A stretch of DNA of 17,024 nt, from the NCBI GenBank assembly GCA_964461135.1, contig CAYWTB010000093.1:1-17024 (forward strand), read 5' to 3'. Each line of letters begins with the position of its first letter. The first letter of the stretch is position 1. This document shows positions 1-6,608 of this stretch, one piece after another. This stretch comes from RQOF01 sp964461135 (GTDB lineage: Bacteria > Calditrichota > Calditrichia > RBG-13-44-9). The translations under genes and the position numbers were made by a program. The notes beneath the pieces were generated by a model. The model saw only the letters and a list, made by a program, of their open reading frames with translations, did not search any database and was not told the DNA's origin.

Positions 1-64
1 TGTCAGCTTCGTTGTGTGATATTACCTTTTTAACGATACTTTAGAAATTTAGGTATAATATTAT

Positions 65-108
65 GATATTATGTTAAATATTGTGAAAATATTTTCTAAC
101 ATAATATC
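65..108. repeat. AT-rich inverted repeat, 12-bp perfect arms
   Basis: GATATTATGTTA (65-76) is exactly complementary to TAACATAATATC (97-108). Inside, AATATT (77-82) pairs with AATATT (88-93), extending the stem to 18 bp with a 5-nt loop and a 3-nt bulge (94-96). The structure is seen directly. Its role (terminator-like hairpin, protein binding site or MITE remnant) is unknown. Confidence 0.75.
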
Positions 109-123
109 CTTTATCCCTTATCC

Positions 124-210
124 AGTATTTTTGCCTCCCTGTCAACCTCCGGTTGACTCGGCGAGACTAAATCGTCGAAAATTTAGCCATCAACCAGCAA
201 CCAGCATCAT
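124..210. repeat. Dispersed palindromic repeat, short copy
   Basis: This copy shares the block GCCTCCCTGTCAACCTCCGG (133-152), the following GTTG-CTCG and a later GACTAAATCGTC with the copy at 1676-1782. Both end in CCAGCAACCAG-like words. Here the centre is only ACTCGGCGAGAC, lacking about 30 bp of GC-rich palindrome present in the other copy. CAACC-TCC-GGTTG forms a small hairpin. Both copies sit immediately 3' of a minus-strand gene. Confidence 0.7.
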
Positions 211-228
211 TTTCCGATATCAAAAATT

Positions 229-1278
229 TTAAGCTATGACTATGGATTTTTCTTGAAATTCAGTGATTTCTCCAACAATAACAGATGCGGTGTCACCTCC
301 CACCCGCAGTTCCTGCAGGCAGGATTCTGCCCGGGAGGGGGGAACGGTAAATAGTAGACCGCCAGAAGTTTGGGGATCACAAAGTGCCTTCAGCAGATTT
401 TCCGGAAGGTGAGAGGAGAAGTGAATGCGAGCCGCCAGGAATTTCAGGTTTTCTTTCAGGCCAACCGGGATGTGTTTCTCCTGGATGTATCTTATAACGT
501 CCGGCAGAAAAGGAACGGAGGATGCATTAATGTGTGCGGTAAAGGGACGGTTATCAACCATTTCCAGGAGATGGCCCAGTAAACCGAAGCCGGTGACGTC
601 GGTACAAGCGGTTACACCATGATTTATCATTACCTCAGATGCCCTGTTACTCAATCGCTTCATGGTCCGCGTAACCACCTCCAGCAGATGAGGGGGCAGT
701 TTTTCGTTTTTCAGAGCGGTTGTTAAAATGCCGGTGCCCAGTGGCTTGGTCAGAATCAGCCTGTCACCGCTATTCATGGTGTTATTTCTGATAATTTTGT
801 CCGGATGGGATATGGCAGTGACGGCCAGGCCGTATTTTATTTCCGGGTCTTTGACGGAATGGCCTCCCAGAATCAGGACTTCCGCCTCCTGTGCTTTATC
901 CCAACCGCCCTGTAAGATCCGGGCCAGGATAGTTTTGCTCAGAGTGGCGATGGGAAAACCTACCACATTTAAAGCTGTAAGTGGTTTGGCACCCATGGCA
1001 TATATGTCGCTCAGGGAATTGGCTACCGCAATCTGTCCGTAATCATAGGGATCATCTACCACCGGAGTGAAAAAATCGATCGTCTGGACCAGAGCGAGGT
1101 CATCCGATATTTTATATACACCGGAATCTTCTTTGTTGCCCAGTCCCACCAGCAAGTGTGGATTATCCACATGCGGCAGCCCTTTTAAAATGTCTTCAAG
1201 ATCACCCGGACCTATTTTACTTGCTCAGCCGGAGCAGGTTACCAGATGGGTAAGCTTGAACAATTCCTCTTTGGTCAT
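229..1278 (-). CDS. selD: Selenocysteine-containing selenophosphate synthetase (selenide, water dikinase)
   Basis: SelD makes selenophosphate, the selenium donor for Sec-tRNA and selenouridine, from selenide and ATP in the cytosol. The frame stays open from ATG at 1278 (weak GGGA about 8 nt upstream) to TAA at 229, except for one TGA at 1225-1227. This gives 349 aa with Sec18. The local sequence is TCSGUASKIG; it aligns with the E. coli GAGCGCKIS catalytic loop, so U18 sits at the catalytic Cys17 position and K21 at Lys20. Further family signatures are an IDFFTPVVDDPYDYG-like segment, GGHS, TDVTGFGLLGH and DPQTSGGLL. A start at the internal GTG (1170) would delete the catalytic loop and is rejected. 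Sec in SelD is well known in many bacteria. It implies selA, selB and selC elsewhere in the genome, since none is in this window. Confidence 0.95.
1199..1213 (-). promoter_or_regulatory. Candidate bacterial SECIS hairpin in selD
   Basis: Just 3' of the UGA, AGGUC pairs with GAUCU (5 bp, one G-U pair) around a 5-nt loop CGGGU. The loop begins 16 nt after the UGA and has G in its second position. This agrees with the general bSECIS description: an apical loop about 16-37 nt after UGA, with a G among the first two loop bases. A larger outer pairing, AAAAU with AUUUU, is also possible. Such an element would recruit SelB with Sec-tRNA. The fold was drawn by eye. Confidence 0.6.
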
Positions 1279-1402
1279 TTGTAATTCCCGCTTTTCTGTG
1301 GTCTCAAGATACAAAATTAGCAGGAAGGAAGACAATTGGTTTTTATGAATGTGGTGCTTAAAGGGAAACAGAAATACAAGATTAAAGAAGGAAAAAGATA
1401 AA

Positions 1403-1458
1403 GGGAAAGGAGCAAAGCGGAAAGCGCAGAGCGCAAAGCAAAAGGATAAAAGCTTAAA
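1403..1458. repeat. Degenerate heptanucleotide repeat, 8 units
   Basis: The sequence reads in 7-bp steps as GGGAAAG, GAGCAAA, GCGGAAA, GCGCAGA, GCGCAAA, GCAAAAG, GATAAAA, GCTTAAA. Every unit begins with G and carries an A-rich tail. It is one of several unrelated 7-bp-period repeats in this window. Confidence 0.75.
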
Positions 1459-1471
1459 AGCAATGCGTCAC

Positions 1472-1655
1472 GTGTCAGGTTTCAGATCAGAAAAATTACA
1501 AAATACAAAGTACATTAAAAGGATGCAGATGTTAGCCTTTTGAAATTCTGGAAGATTTGATCCCGGCGATTCTGACTCCTTTTTTCTTTCTTCTGATAAA
1601 ACTGTCAACCTATTGCAGGATGCGACATCTTTTTCTGAAGCCTGAAACCTGATAC
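1472..1655. repeat. Pair of imperfect inverted repeats about 24-26 bp long
   Basis: The arm at 1472-1495 (GTGTCAGGTTTCAGATCAGA and following A's), read on the opposite strand, matches the arm at 1630-1655 (TTTTTCTGAAGCCTGAAACC then TGATAC), with TGAAACCTGA and TTTTTCTGA identical. The arms enclose about 135 bp without a gene. A MITE-like element is possible; chance pairing of two CCTGAAA-type heptad words is the alternative. Confidence 0.5.
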
Positions 1656-1675
1656 ATGACAACTTATAGTCCTAA

Positions 1676-1782
1676 TGCAGTATTCCCGCCTCCCTGTCAA
1701 CCTCCGGTTGTCTCGTCGGTCAGCCGGAAGGCGGATCCGGCCGCTGTCGGAGACTAAATCGTCCAGGATCCAGCAACCAGGT
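1676..1782. repeat. Dispersed palindromic repeat, long copy
   Basis: This is homologous to the repeat at 124-210 but carries an extra GC-rich central palindrome between GTTGTCTCG and GGAGACTAAATCG. GTCTC and GAGAC bracket TCGGTCAGCCGG...CCGGCCGCTGTCGG, which can fold back on itself. It lies directly 3' of the histidine kinase stop codon, as the short copy lies 3' of selD. A 3'-end element or small palindromic mobile repeat is possible. Confidence 0.7.
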
Positions 1783-4700
1783 TCACTGCTTGCTGTCGAG
1801 GATATTACGCAGTGTGGTCAAAAGTTTTTCCGGGAGGAACGGCTTTTGTAAAAATTCAATGTTCTTATCCAGAAGCCCCTGCTGGGAAATAATTTCATCG
1901 GTGTAGCCGGAGATATAAAGCACTTTTAGCCGTGGTCGTTTCTGTATTATTTCCTGCGCTAATTTTTTTCCGCTGATTCCCGGCATGACGATATCGGTAA
2001 CCATCAGGTGTATGGGAGATTTATATTTCCGGGAGAGGGCAATGGCCTCTTCTCCCCGGGCAGATGCCAGCACCGTGTAACCCCTTTCCTTCAGAATACG
2101 GACAGCCATATCTCTTACCATGTCCTCATCCTCCACCAGCAGGATGGTCTCATTTCCCTCCAGGGATTTGGAACTGTTTTTTGAAACAGGTTCACTGTCT
2201 TTTATTTCTGCCTTTACTTCGGGAAAATAAATGGTAAAAGTGGTACCGATTCCCATCTCACTGGAAACCCAGATAAATCCTCCGCTTTGTTTGACAATTC
2301 CATACACGGTTGAAAGCCCCAGGCCGGTTCCCTTGCCATATTCTTTAGTGGTGAAGAACGGTTCAAATATGTGGGCCTGGGTTTCTTCATCCATACCTGT
2401 TCCGCTGTCGCCCACTGATAACATGACATAACTGCCCGCCGGCTGAACGGCAATGTGTTTATGGACATAATCCCTGGTAAAGGTTACATTGGCTGTCTCA
2501 ATGGCCAGTCTACCCCCACCGGGCATGGCATCGCGGGCATTGATGGCCAGATTCATTAGTACCTGCTCTAACTGACCGGGATCTGCCTGCATTACACCCG
2601 GGTCTGGCTGAAGTTTTATTTCCAGTTCTATATCCTCGCCAATCAAGCGGTGAAGCATTTTATTGACATCTTTCACCACGCTATTGAGATTAATCAGCTT
2701 GGGCTGCATCACCTGCCGGCGACTGAAGGCCAGCAACTGATTGGTGAGGCGTGACGCCTTATCCCCGGCTTGTTTAATCTGTTTAATATCTTTGACAAAA
2801 GGATCATTTTTGGGTATCCGGTGCAGAATCAACTCACTGTAACCGTTAATAATGGTCAACAGATTGTTAAAATCGTGAGCCACACCGCCGGCCAACCGGC
2901 CAATGGCCTCCATTTTCTGTGCCTGCCTGAACTGTTGCTGCAGTACTTTCTGCTCCGTATTATCGAAAAGATAGCCCTTGATTTCCTGCAGCCTTCCTTT
3001 TGAATCAAAATTACCGGCCATGTTGGCAATAATAAATACCGGTTTACCGTCGGATCTCCGCAACTCCATTTCATGATATTCCAATTTTTTATTTTTGATC
3101 AGCAACTTCAGAAGGGAGTTGCGGTCCTCCGAATGGGGATAAAGGCCGGTTACGTTGGTTTTCAGCGCCTCCTCTTTATTTTTAAATCCGAATATCTTAA
3201 GAAAGGCACTGTTACAGGCCAGGAGTTCCCCTTTGGCAGTGGAAATATAATCTCCCGTTAAATCCTCTTCGAAAAATTGACGATAACGTTCTTCGCTTTC
3301 ACGATGAGATTTTTCAGCTTCCAGCCTTTCCTTCATTTCCTTATGCAATTCTTGGTGGGTTTGTGCATTATTCAGCGCCGCTGATGCATAAGCGGCAAAA
3401 GTATCTGCCAGAAAGAGGTCTTCTTCCGAAAAGGGTTTGTCAATGCGTTGCAGGCACATAGCCCCCAGAACTTTCTCCTCAGTGATGAACGGTACAACGA
3501 TCAAATGATGGGAGAGAGCATTTTTCCCGTTGTTCCTGGTCGGTTTTTCACGACCTTTGTTTATAATCAGACCCTTACGGCTTCTGATGGCTTTGTCTGT
3601 ATAGACTTGCTGCCGTTCGCTGTCTCTCTTATATGATTTTTGCTGAGCCGAAGAATGAATTGTTACCACCGGGACCAGGGATCCTCTCTTTTCATCCATA
3701 ATATAAATGTAACATCCCGTGGCTTTCAGAATAGTTTTGGCACCCTTTCCGATCTGGCCTAGAACATCGGTAACCTCCAGAGTCGAGGTTAAATGTCTTG
3801 CGGTGTCCAGCAGCAGTTCATGTTGCCGGTTTTTGCGTTTCAGAGCATCTTCGGAGGATTTTCTTTCGGTAATGTCCCGAATGACCGCCACCGATCCGCT
3901 GTAGCTTTCTTCGCTGAAGTTGGGAGAAAATTTAACAGAGTACCATTTTCTATGGCCTTTTTTAGCCAGCCAGAATTCCTGCTCGGACGGTTTTCCGGCA
4001 CGATTTTCGTCGAGTGCCCTGGTTAAAGTGCCATGCAAGCGCCGGGGGAATATTTTCTGGAAATTTTGTCCGATTTTCTCTGATATGTTCTCAAAAAAGC
4101 CATTGGTGTGGCAATGGGAACTGATCAGTTTTCCTTTTTCATCAAACAGGAATACCGTATCCACCATGGAAGAGAGTATGGCATTTAATTTTCTTTCCGA
4201 TTCACGCAGGGCGGATTCGGTCAGCTTGTTACCGGTAATGTCCCGGGCCACACCCAGGCTTCCCAGGTAACTTTCTTCAGTGGGAACATCTGTGCTGTAC
4301 AGGCCTTCCGCATCCAGCATGAAGACCGGTTCTTCATAGAGCCCTTTGGCATGAATATCGAAGGAAACATATTTATGATCTTTGGTCAGGAAACGGAACT
4401 CGAAGGAACGGGTCCGCCGGTCGCCTGTCCGGCGTTCATTTACATGATAGTGGGCCCGCGTGCGGTCTTCGGGATGAATCAGCTCGAAGATATTTTTTCC
4501 CAGCAAATCATCCGGTTCATACCCATATTCGCGGATGGAATTGCTCATGAAAGTGATTCTGGAATCTTTGTCGAGCCGATATACGATATCGGGAATAGCC
4601 CGCACGATGGAATGGAGTTGTTTCTCGGATTCGATCAGTTCAAGTTCCATTTTTTTTCGCCCGGTAATATCGCAGATAATTTTCTTTACCACAATTTTGC

Positions 4701-5124
4701 GATTCATTTTGAAGGAGGTGGAGGATATTTCCGCCGGGAAAGTGCCACCGGTTTTTCTTTGCAATTTTACCTCAAAGCGTGCGGGATTTTTATCTCCGGT
4801 GGAGGCTGCGGAGGATCCGGCCGGGTGGGTAGTGTTTTCCGGTAAAAACTGTCCAATGTTTTGATTCAGAAGTTCGTTCGTAGTGTATCCCAGTAATCTG
4901 GCGGCTTTTGCGTTTGCCTCCAGAATGTTTCCGCGGTTGTCATGGATCAGAATACCATCATCGGAAGCGTCAAATATAGTTCTATACTGTTTTAAGTCCC
5001 GGGAAAAGTTCTGAAGTTTCAGTGAACATTGCTTGTACTGCTTCTGTATTTTATTTAATTTTTTTTCCAGTGAGCTGATTTTATTTTTATGCATTTTGCC
5101 GGTTTTAGTAGTTCGGTCTGTCAC
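1783..5124 (-). CDS. Soluble hybrid histidine kinase, PAS-PAS-PAS-GAF-PAS-HisKA-HATPase-REC
   Basis: A 1113-aa cytosolic sensor kinase; no signal peptide or membrane segment is visible. Order: short N-terminal coiled coil (about 14-45), PAS1 (about 44-155), PAS2 (168-298), PAS3 (310-420), each followed by a DITxxK/R-type linker, GAF (435-590), PAS4 (612-727), HisKA (738-802) with phospho-acceptor His750 in GGVAHDFNNLL, then the ATPase domain with N-box NLAINARDAMP, G1 DSGTGM, F-box FEPFFTTK and G2 GTGLGL. The C-terminal receiver domain has ETILLVEDED, phosphorylatable Asp1044 in TDIVMPG, and a conserved Lys in FLQKPF. All key residues are present, so it should autophosphorylate and pass phosphate to its own REC. 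The start is GTG at 5124, with AGGACAGGA just upstream; ATG at codon 11 is the alternative. No output regulator is adjacent and the signal is unknown. Confidence 0.95.
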   Translation of the reverse strand: MTDRTTKTGKMHKNKISSLEKKLNKIQKQYKQCSLKLQNFSRDLKQYRTIFDASDDGILIHDNRGNILEANAKAARLLGYTTNELLNQNIGQFLPENTTHPAGSSAASTGDKNPARFEVKLQRKTGGTFPAEISSTSFKMNRKIVVKKIICDITGRKKMELELIESEKQLHSIVRAIPDIVYRLDKDSRITFMSNSIREYGYEPDDLLGKNIFELIHPEDRTRAHYHVNERRTGDRRTRSFEFRFLTKDHKYVSFDIHAKGLYEEPVFMLDAEGLYSTDVPTEESYLGSLGVARDITGNKLTESALRESERKLNAILSSMVDTVFLFDEKGKLISSHCHTNGFFENISEKIGQNFQKIFPRRLHGTLTRALDENRAGKPSEQEFWLAKKGHRKWYSVKFSPNFSEESYSGSVAVIRDITERKSSEDALKRKNRQHELLLDTARHLTSTLEVTDVLGQIGKGAKTILKATGCYIYIMDEKRGSLVPVVTIHSSAQQKSYKRDSERQQVYTDKAIRSRKGLIINKGREKPTRNNGKNALSHHLIVVPFITEEKVLGAMCLQRIDKPFSEEDLFLADTFAAYASAALNNAQTHQELHKEMKERLEAEKSHRESEERYRQFFEEDLTGDYISTAKGELLACNSAFLKIFGFKNKEEALKTNVTGLYPHSEDRNSLLKLLIKNKKLEYHEMELRRSDGKPVFIIANMAGNFDSKGRLQEIKGYLFDNTEQKVLQQQFRQAQKMEAIGRLAGGVAHDFNNLLTIINGYSELILHRIPKNDPFVKDIKQIKQAGDKASRLTNQLLAFSRRQVMQPKLINLNSVVKDVNKMLHRLIGEDIELEIKLQPDPGVMQADPGQLEQVLMNLAINARDAMPGGGRLAIETANVTFTRDYVHKHIAVQPAGSYVMLSVGDSGTGMDEETQAHIFEPFFTTKEYGKGTGLGLSTVYGIVKQSGGFIWVSSEMGIGTTFTIYFPEVKAEIKDSEPVSKNSSKSLEGNETILLVEDEDMVRDMAVRILKERGYTVLASARGEEAIALSRKYKSPIHLMVTDIVMPGISGKKLAQEIIQKRPRLKVLYISGYTDEIISQQGLLDKNIEFLQKPFLPEKLLTTLRNILDSKQ

Positions 5125-5445
5125 ATTCCTGTCCTTATATAGGTCTCATCAACTGTATTTTCGGTATTTTATTGGAATTCTTGAAATTAAATCAGAAAAT
5201 ATTCATCGGCTCGCTAAAAATAGGCGACAAAATGGCGACAGAAGGGGCAAAACCGGCAAGATCGGCAGGTGAAATATAAATAAGTATGGAGATGTTACCC
5301 CACTTTTCAATACATAAAAAATGCGGCCGGCAGCGATTCATGTTGCCGATAGTGTAACTGTTGTCTTAAAACAGACTGAATTATCAATTATGCTTTATTT
5401 TTTTATTCATTAATGTTAACTTTGGCGGGACTGCAGCAGGTATCA
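5125..5445. other. Intergenic region between the histidine kinase and tRNA-Ser
   Basis: Divergent promoter region for the minus-strand histidine kinase and the plus-strand tRNA. It is AT-rich near both ends, with a more GC-rich GGCGACA/GGCAAAACCGGC-like patch at 5222-5270. No gene is supported. No -35/-10 pair with good spacing was found by eye on either strand. Confidence 0.5.
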
Positions 5446-5533
<88 letters not shown>

Positions 5534-5542
5534 AGGAAAGGC

Positions 5543-5577
5543 AAGTAATAAGTTGTAAGTAATAAGTGGTAAGTGGT
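5543..5577 (+). repeat. Heptanucleotide repeat AAGTNNT, 5 units, with further copies downstream
   Basis: Five consecutive 7-mers: AAGTAAT, AAGTTGT, AAGTAAT, AAGTGGT, AAGTGGT. The same ordered series returns at 5764-5791 and 5981-6015, each time just after a tRNA-Ser 3'-end-like CTCCG. The heptad block was therefore copied along with the tRNA fragment. Confidence 0.85.
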
Positions 5578-5589
5578 CCGGGCTGACGC

Positions 5590-5689
5590 NNNNNNNNNNN
5601 NNNNNNNNNNNNNNNNNNNNNNNNNNNNNNNNNNNNNNNNNNNNNNNNNNNNNNNNNNNNNNNNNNNNNNNNNNNNNNNNNNNNNNNNN
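5590..5689. other. Assembly gap (100 N)
   Basis: Exactly 100 N, a conventional scaffold-gap placeholder, so the true length is unknown. It lies inside the tRNA-Ser-derived tandem repeat, the sort of place where short reads fail to assemble. More repeat copies may be missing. Confidence 0.95.
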
Positions 5690-5710
5690 TGTCCCGAGGG
5701 TTCCCCGCCT

Positions 5711-5726
5711 GGCTGCAGGCGCAGCC
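5711..5726. repeat. Small perfect hairpin inside a tRNA-Ser-like repeat copy
   Basis: GGCTGC (5711-5716) and GCAGCC (5721-5726) are exact complements around AGGC. This GC-rich insert splits the GGGTTCCCCGCC / CCTCTCCGC part of the repeat unit. GGCTGCC-type words recur at the same relative place in the later copies (near 6071-6088 and 6190-6200). Confidence 0.6.
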
Positions 5727-6230
5727 GGCAGACAGGGAATCCCTCCCTCTCCGCAGGAAATGCAAGTAATAAGTTGTAAGTAATAAGTGGTAAGGGTCCC
5801 GGCTGATGCCGGGAAAAACCGTTGTGCGCTTTGTGTATGCAGAGGGTTCCCCGCCTCTCCGCCAAATTAAGACAAAAGAAAAAAGGAGTTTAGTGTCTGG
5901 GAAAGCGAATTTTTTCCCCCTTTTTTCTTATTTCTTAATTCTTTTTTCTTGCTTTCATCCACCCTCTCCGTGGGAAATGCAAGTAATAAGTTGTAAGTAA
6001 TAAGTGGTAAGTGGGCCCGGCTGACGCTGGGGAAAACCGTTGTGCGCTTTGTGTGTCCCGTGGGTTCCCTGGCTGCCGGGCTGCCAAAAAGGCAAATTAT
6101 AATTTATAATCGTGGTTAAATGGGGCCGTATCGCTACAATAAGGTTTCTATGGGAAAAACGTTGTTTTCAATTTAGCCTCCGTGGGTTTCCTGCCTGCCA
6201 AAGGGCAATTTATAATTACCAAAAATAATT

Positions 6231-6472
6231 AAGAGTGTCATTCCATTTAGTTGAAATCTATTGAAATTAGCACTATATTTCATTATACAATCTGTGGTAT
6301 TCAATGCAATTCCCATCTGAAAAGAATAGGCGGTATTTACCAGAATGATGACGATATAGTCCTTCATTTTCTTACGAAACCTCATATCCCGTTGAAGGCG
6401 GAACCTGGATTTATTAATAACAGAAGATTAAATATTTTCTTTATCATAAATTTCAGGTGCTCCTTGGCCAAT
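6231..6472. other. Gene-free AT-rich stretch before the kinase array
   Basis: No recognised gene, RNA or clear repeat. A plus-strand frame is open from 6251 into the kinase remnant, but its first part resembles no family and lacks a clear ribosome binding site. Confidence 0.5.
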
Positions 6473-6601
6473 TTGATTGGCAAAACCATTTCACATTATA
6501 AAATTGTCGAACAACTCGGTGCCGGCGGGATGGGTGCCGTTTACAAAGCTGATGATATAAAACTAGGTGATTGTAAAAGATCTTGCACCGAAATAAATTG
6601 A
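6473..6601 (+). pseudogene. 5' remnant of a Ser/Thr protein kinase gene (remnant 1)
   Basis: From TTG at 6473 the frame reads LIGKTISHYKIVEQLGAGGM followed by GAVYKADDIKL. This matches the first 31 residues of the three long kinases here, including the glycine-rich ATP loop. Homology stops there: about 12 unrelated residues follow to a TGA at 6599-6601. The invariant Lys, HRD and DFG motifs are absent, so no active kinase can be made. The stop overlaps the GAGGTG ribosome binding site of the DUF4153 gene. Confidence 0.85.
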
Positions 6602-6608
6602 GGTGACC

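Larger units (their letters stand above)
1..228. other. AT-rich intergenic region downstream of selD
   Basis: No coding region is supported here. The stretch holds a strong AT-rich inverted repeat (65-108), a copy of a dispersed palindromic repeat (about 124-210), and a small stem (CTAAAT at 167-172 with ATTTAG at 181-186, 8-nt loop). It lies just past the selD stop codon on the minus strand. No U-tract follows any hairpin on that strand, so no canonical intrinsic terminator can be called. Confidence 0.6.
1279..1782. other. Intergenic region between selD and the histidine kinase
   Basis: No gene is supported in this roughly 500-bp spacer. It contains a purine-rich heptanucleotide repeat (1403-1458), a pair of imperfect inverted repeats (1472-1495 and 1630-1655) and the long copy of the dispersed palindromic repeat (1676-1782). 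Short open frames across it consist of repeat-encoded residues and have no family resemblance. The selD promoter must lie here, but no convincing -35/-10 pair was recognised. Confidence 0.6.

Noticed and set aside
146..186. Intrinsic terminator for selD
   Set aside because: Small hairpins exist but no U-tract follows them on the minus strand.
229..1170. selD starting at GTG 1170
   Set aside because: It would delete the catalytic loop. The frame continues upstream to ATG 1278 across a TGA that matches a Sec codon.
1349..1662. Small open frames (plus 1349-1543, minus 1468-1662)
   Set aside because: They translate the heptad and inverted repeats, show low-complexity residues, have no ribosome binding site and no family resemblance.
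4351..4845. Plus-strand open frame of 164 aa
   Set aside because: It is antisense to the PAS region of the histidine kinase, whose frame has clear domain signatures.
5361..5394. Promoter for tRNA-Ser (TTGTCT ... TATGCT)
   Set aside because: The spacer would be 22 bp; the alternative TATCAA gives 15 bp. Neither is convincing.
5543..6015. CRISPR array from the regularly repeated AAGTAATAAGTTG blocks
   Set aside because: The units are internal 7-mers without unique spacers of constant length, there are no cas genes, and the blocks between are tRNA-derived.
6251..6601. A 116-aa gene covering 6251-6601
   Set aside because: Only the part after 6473 is recognisable, as a kinase remnant. The upstream part has no family signal or ribosome binding site.
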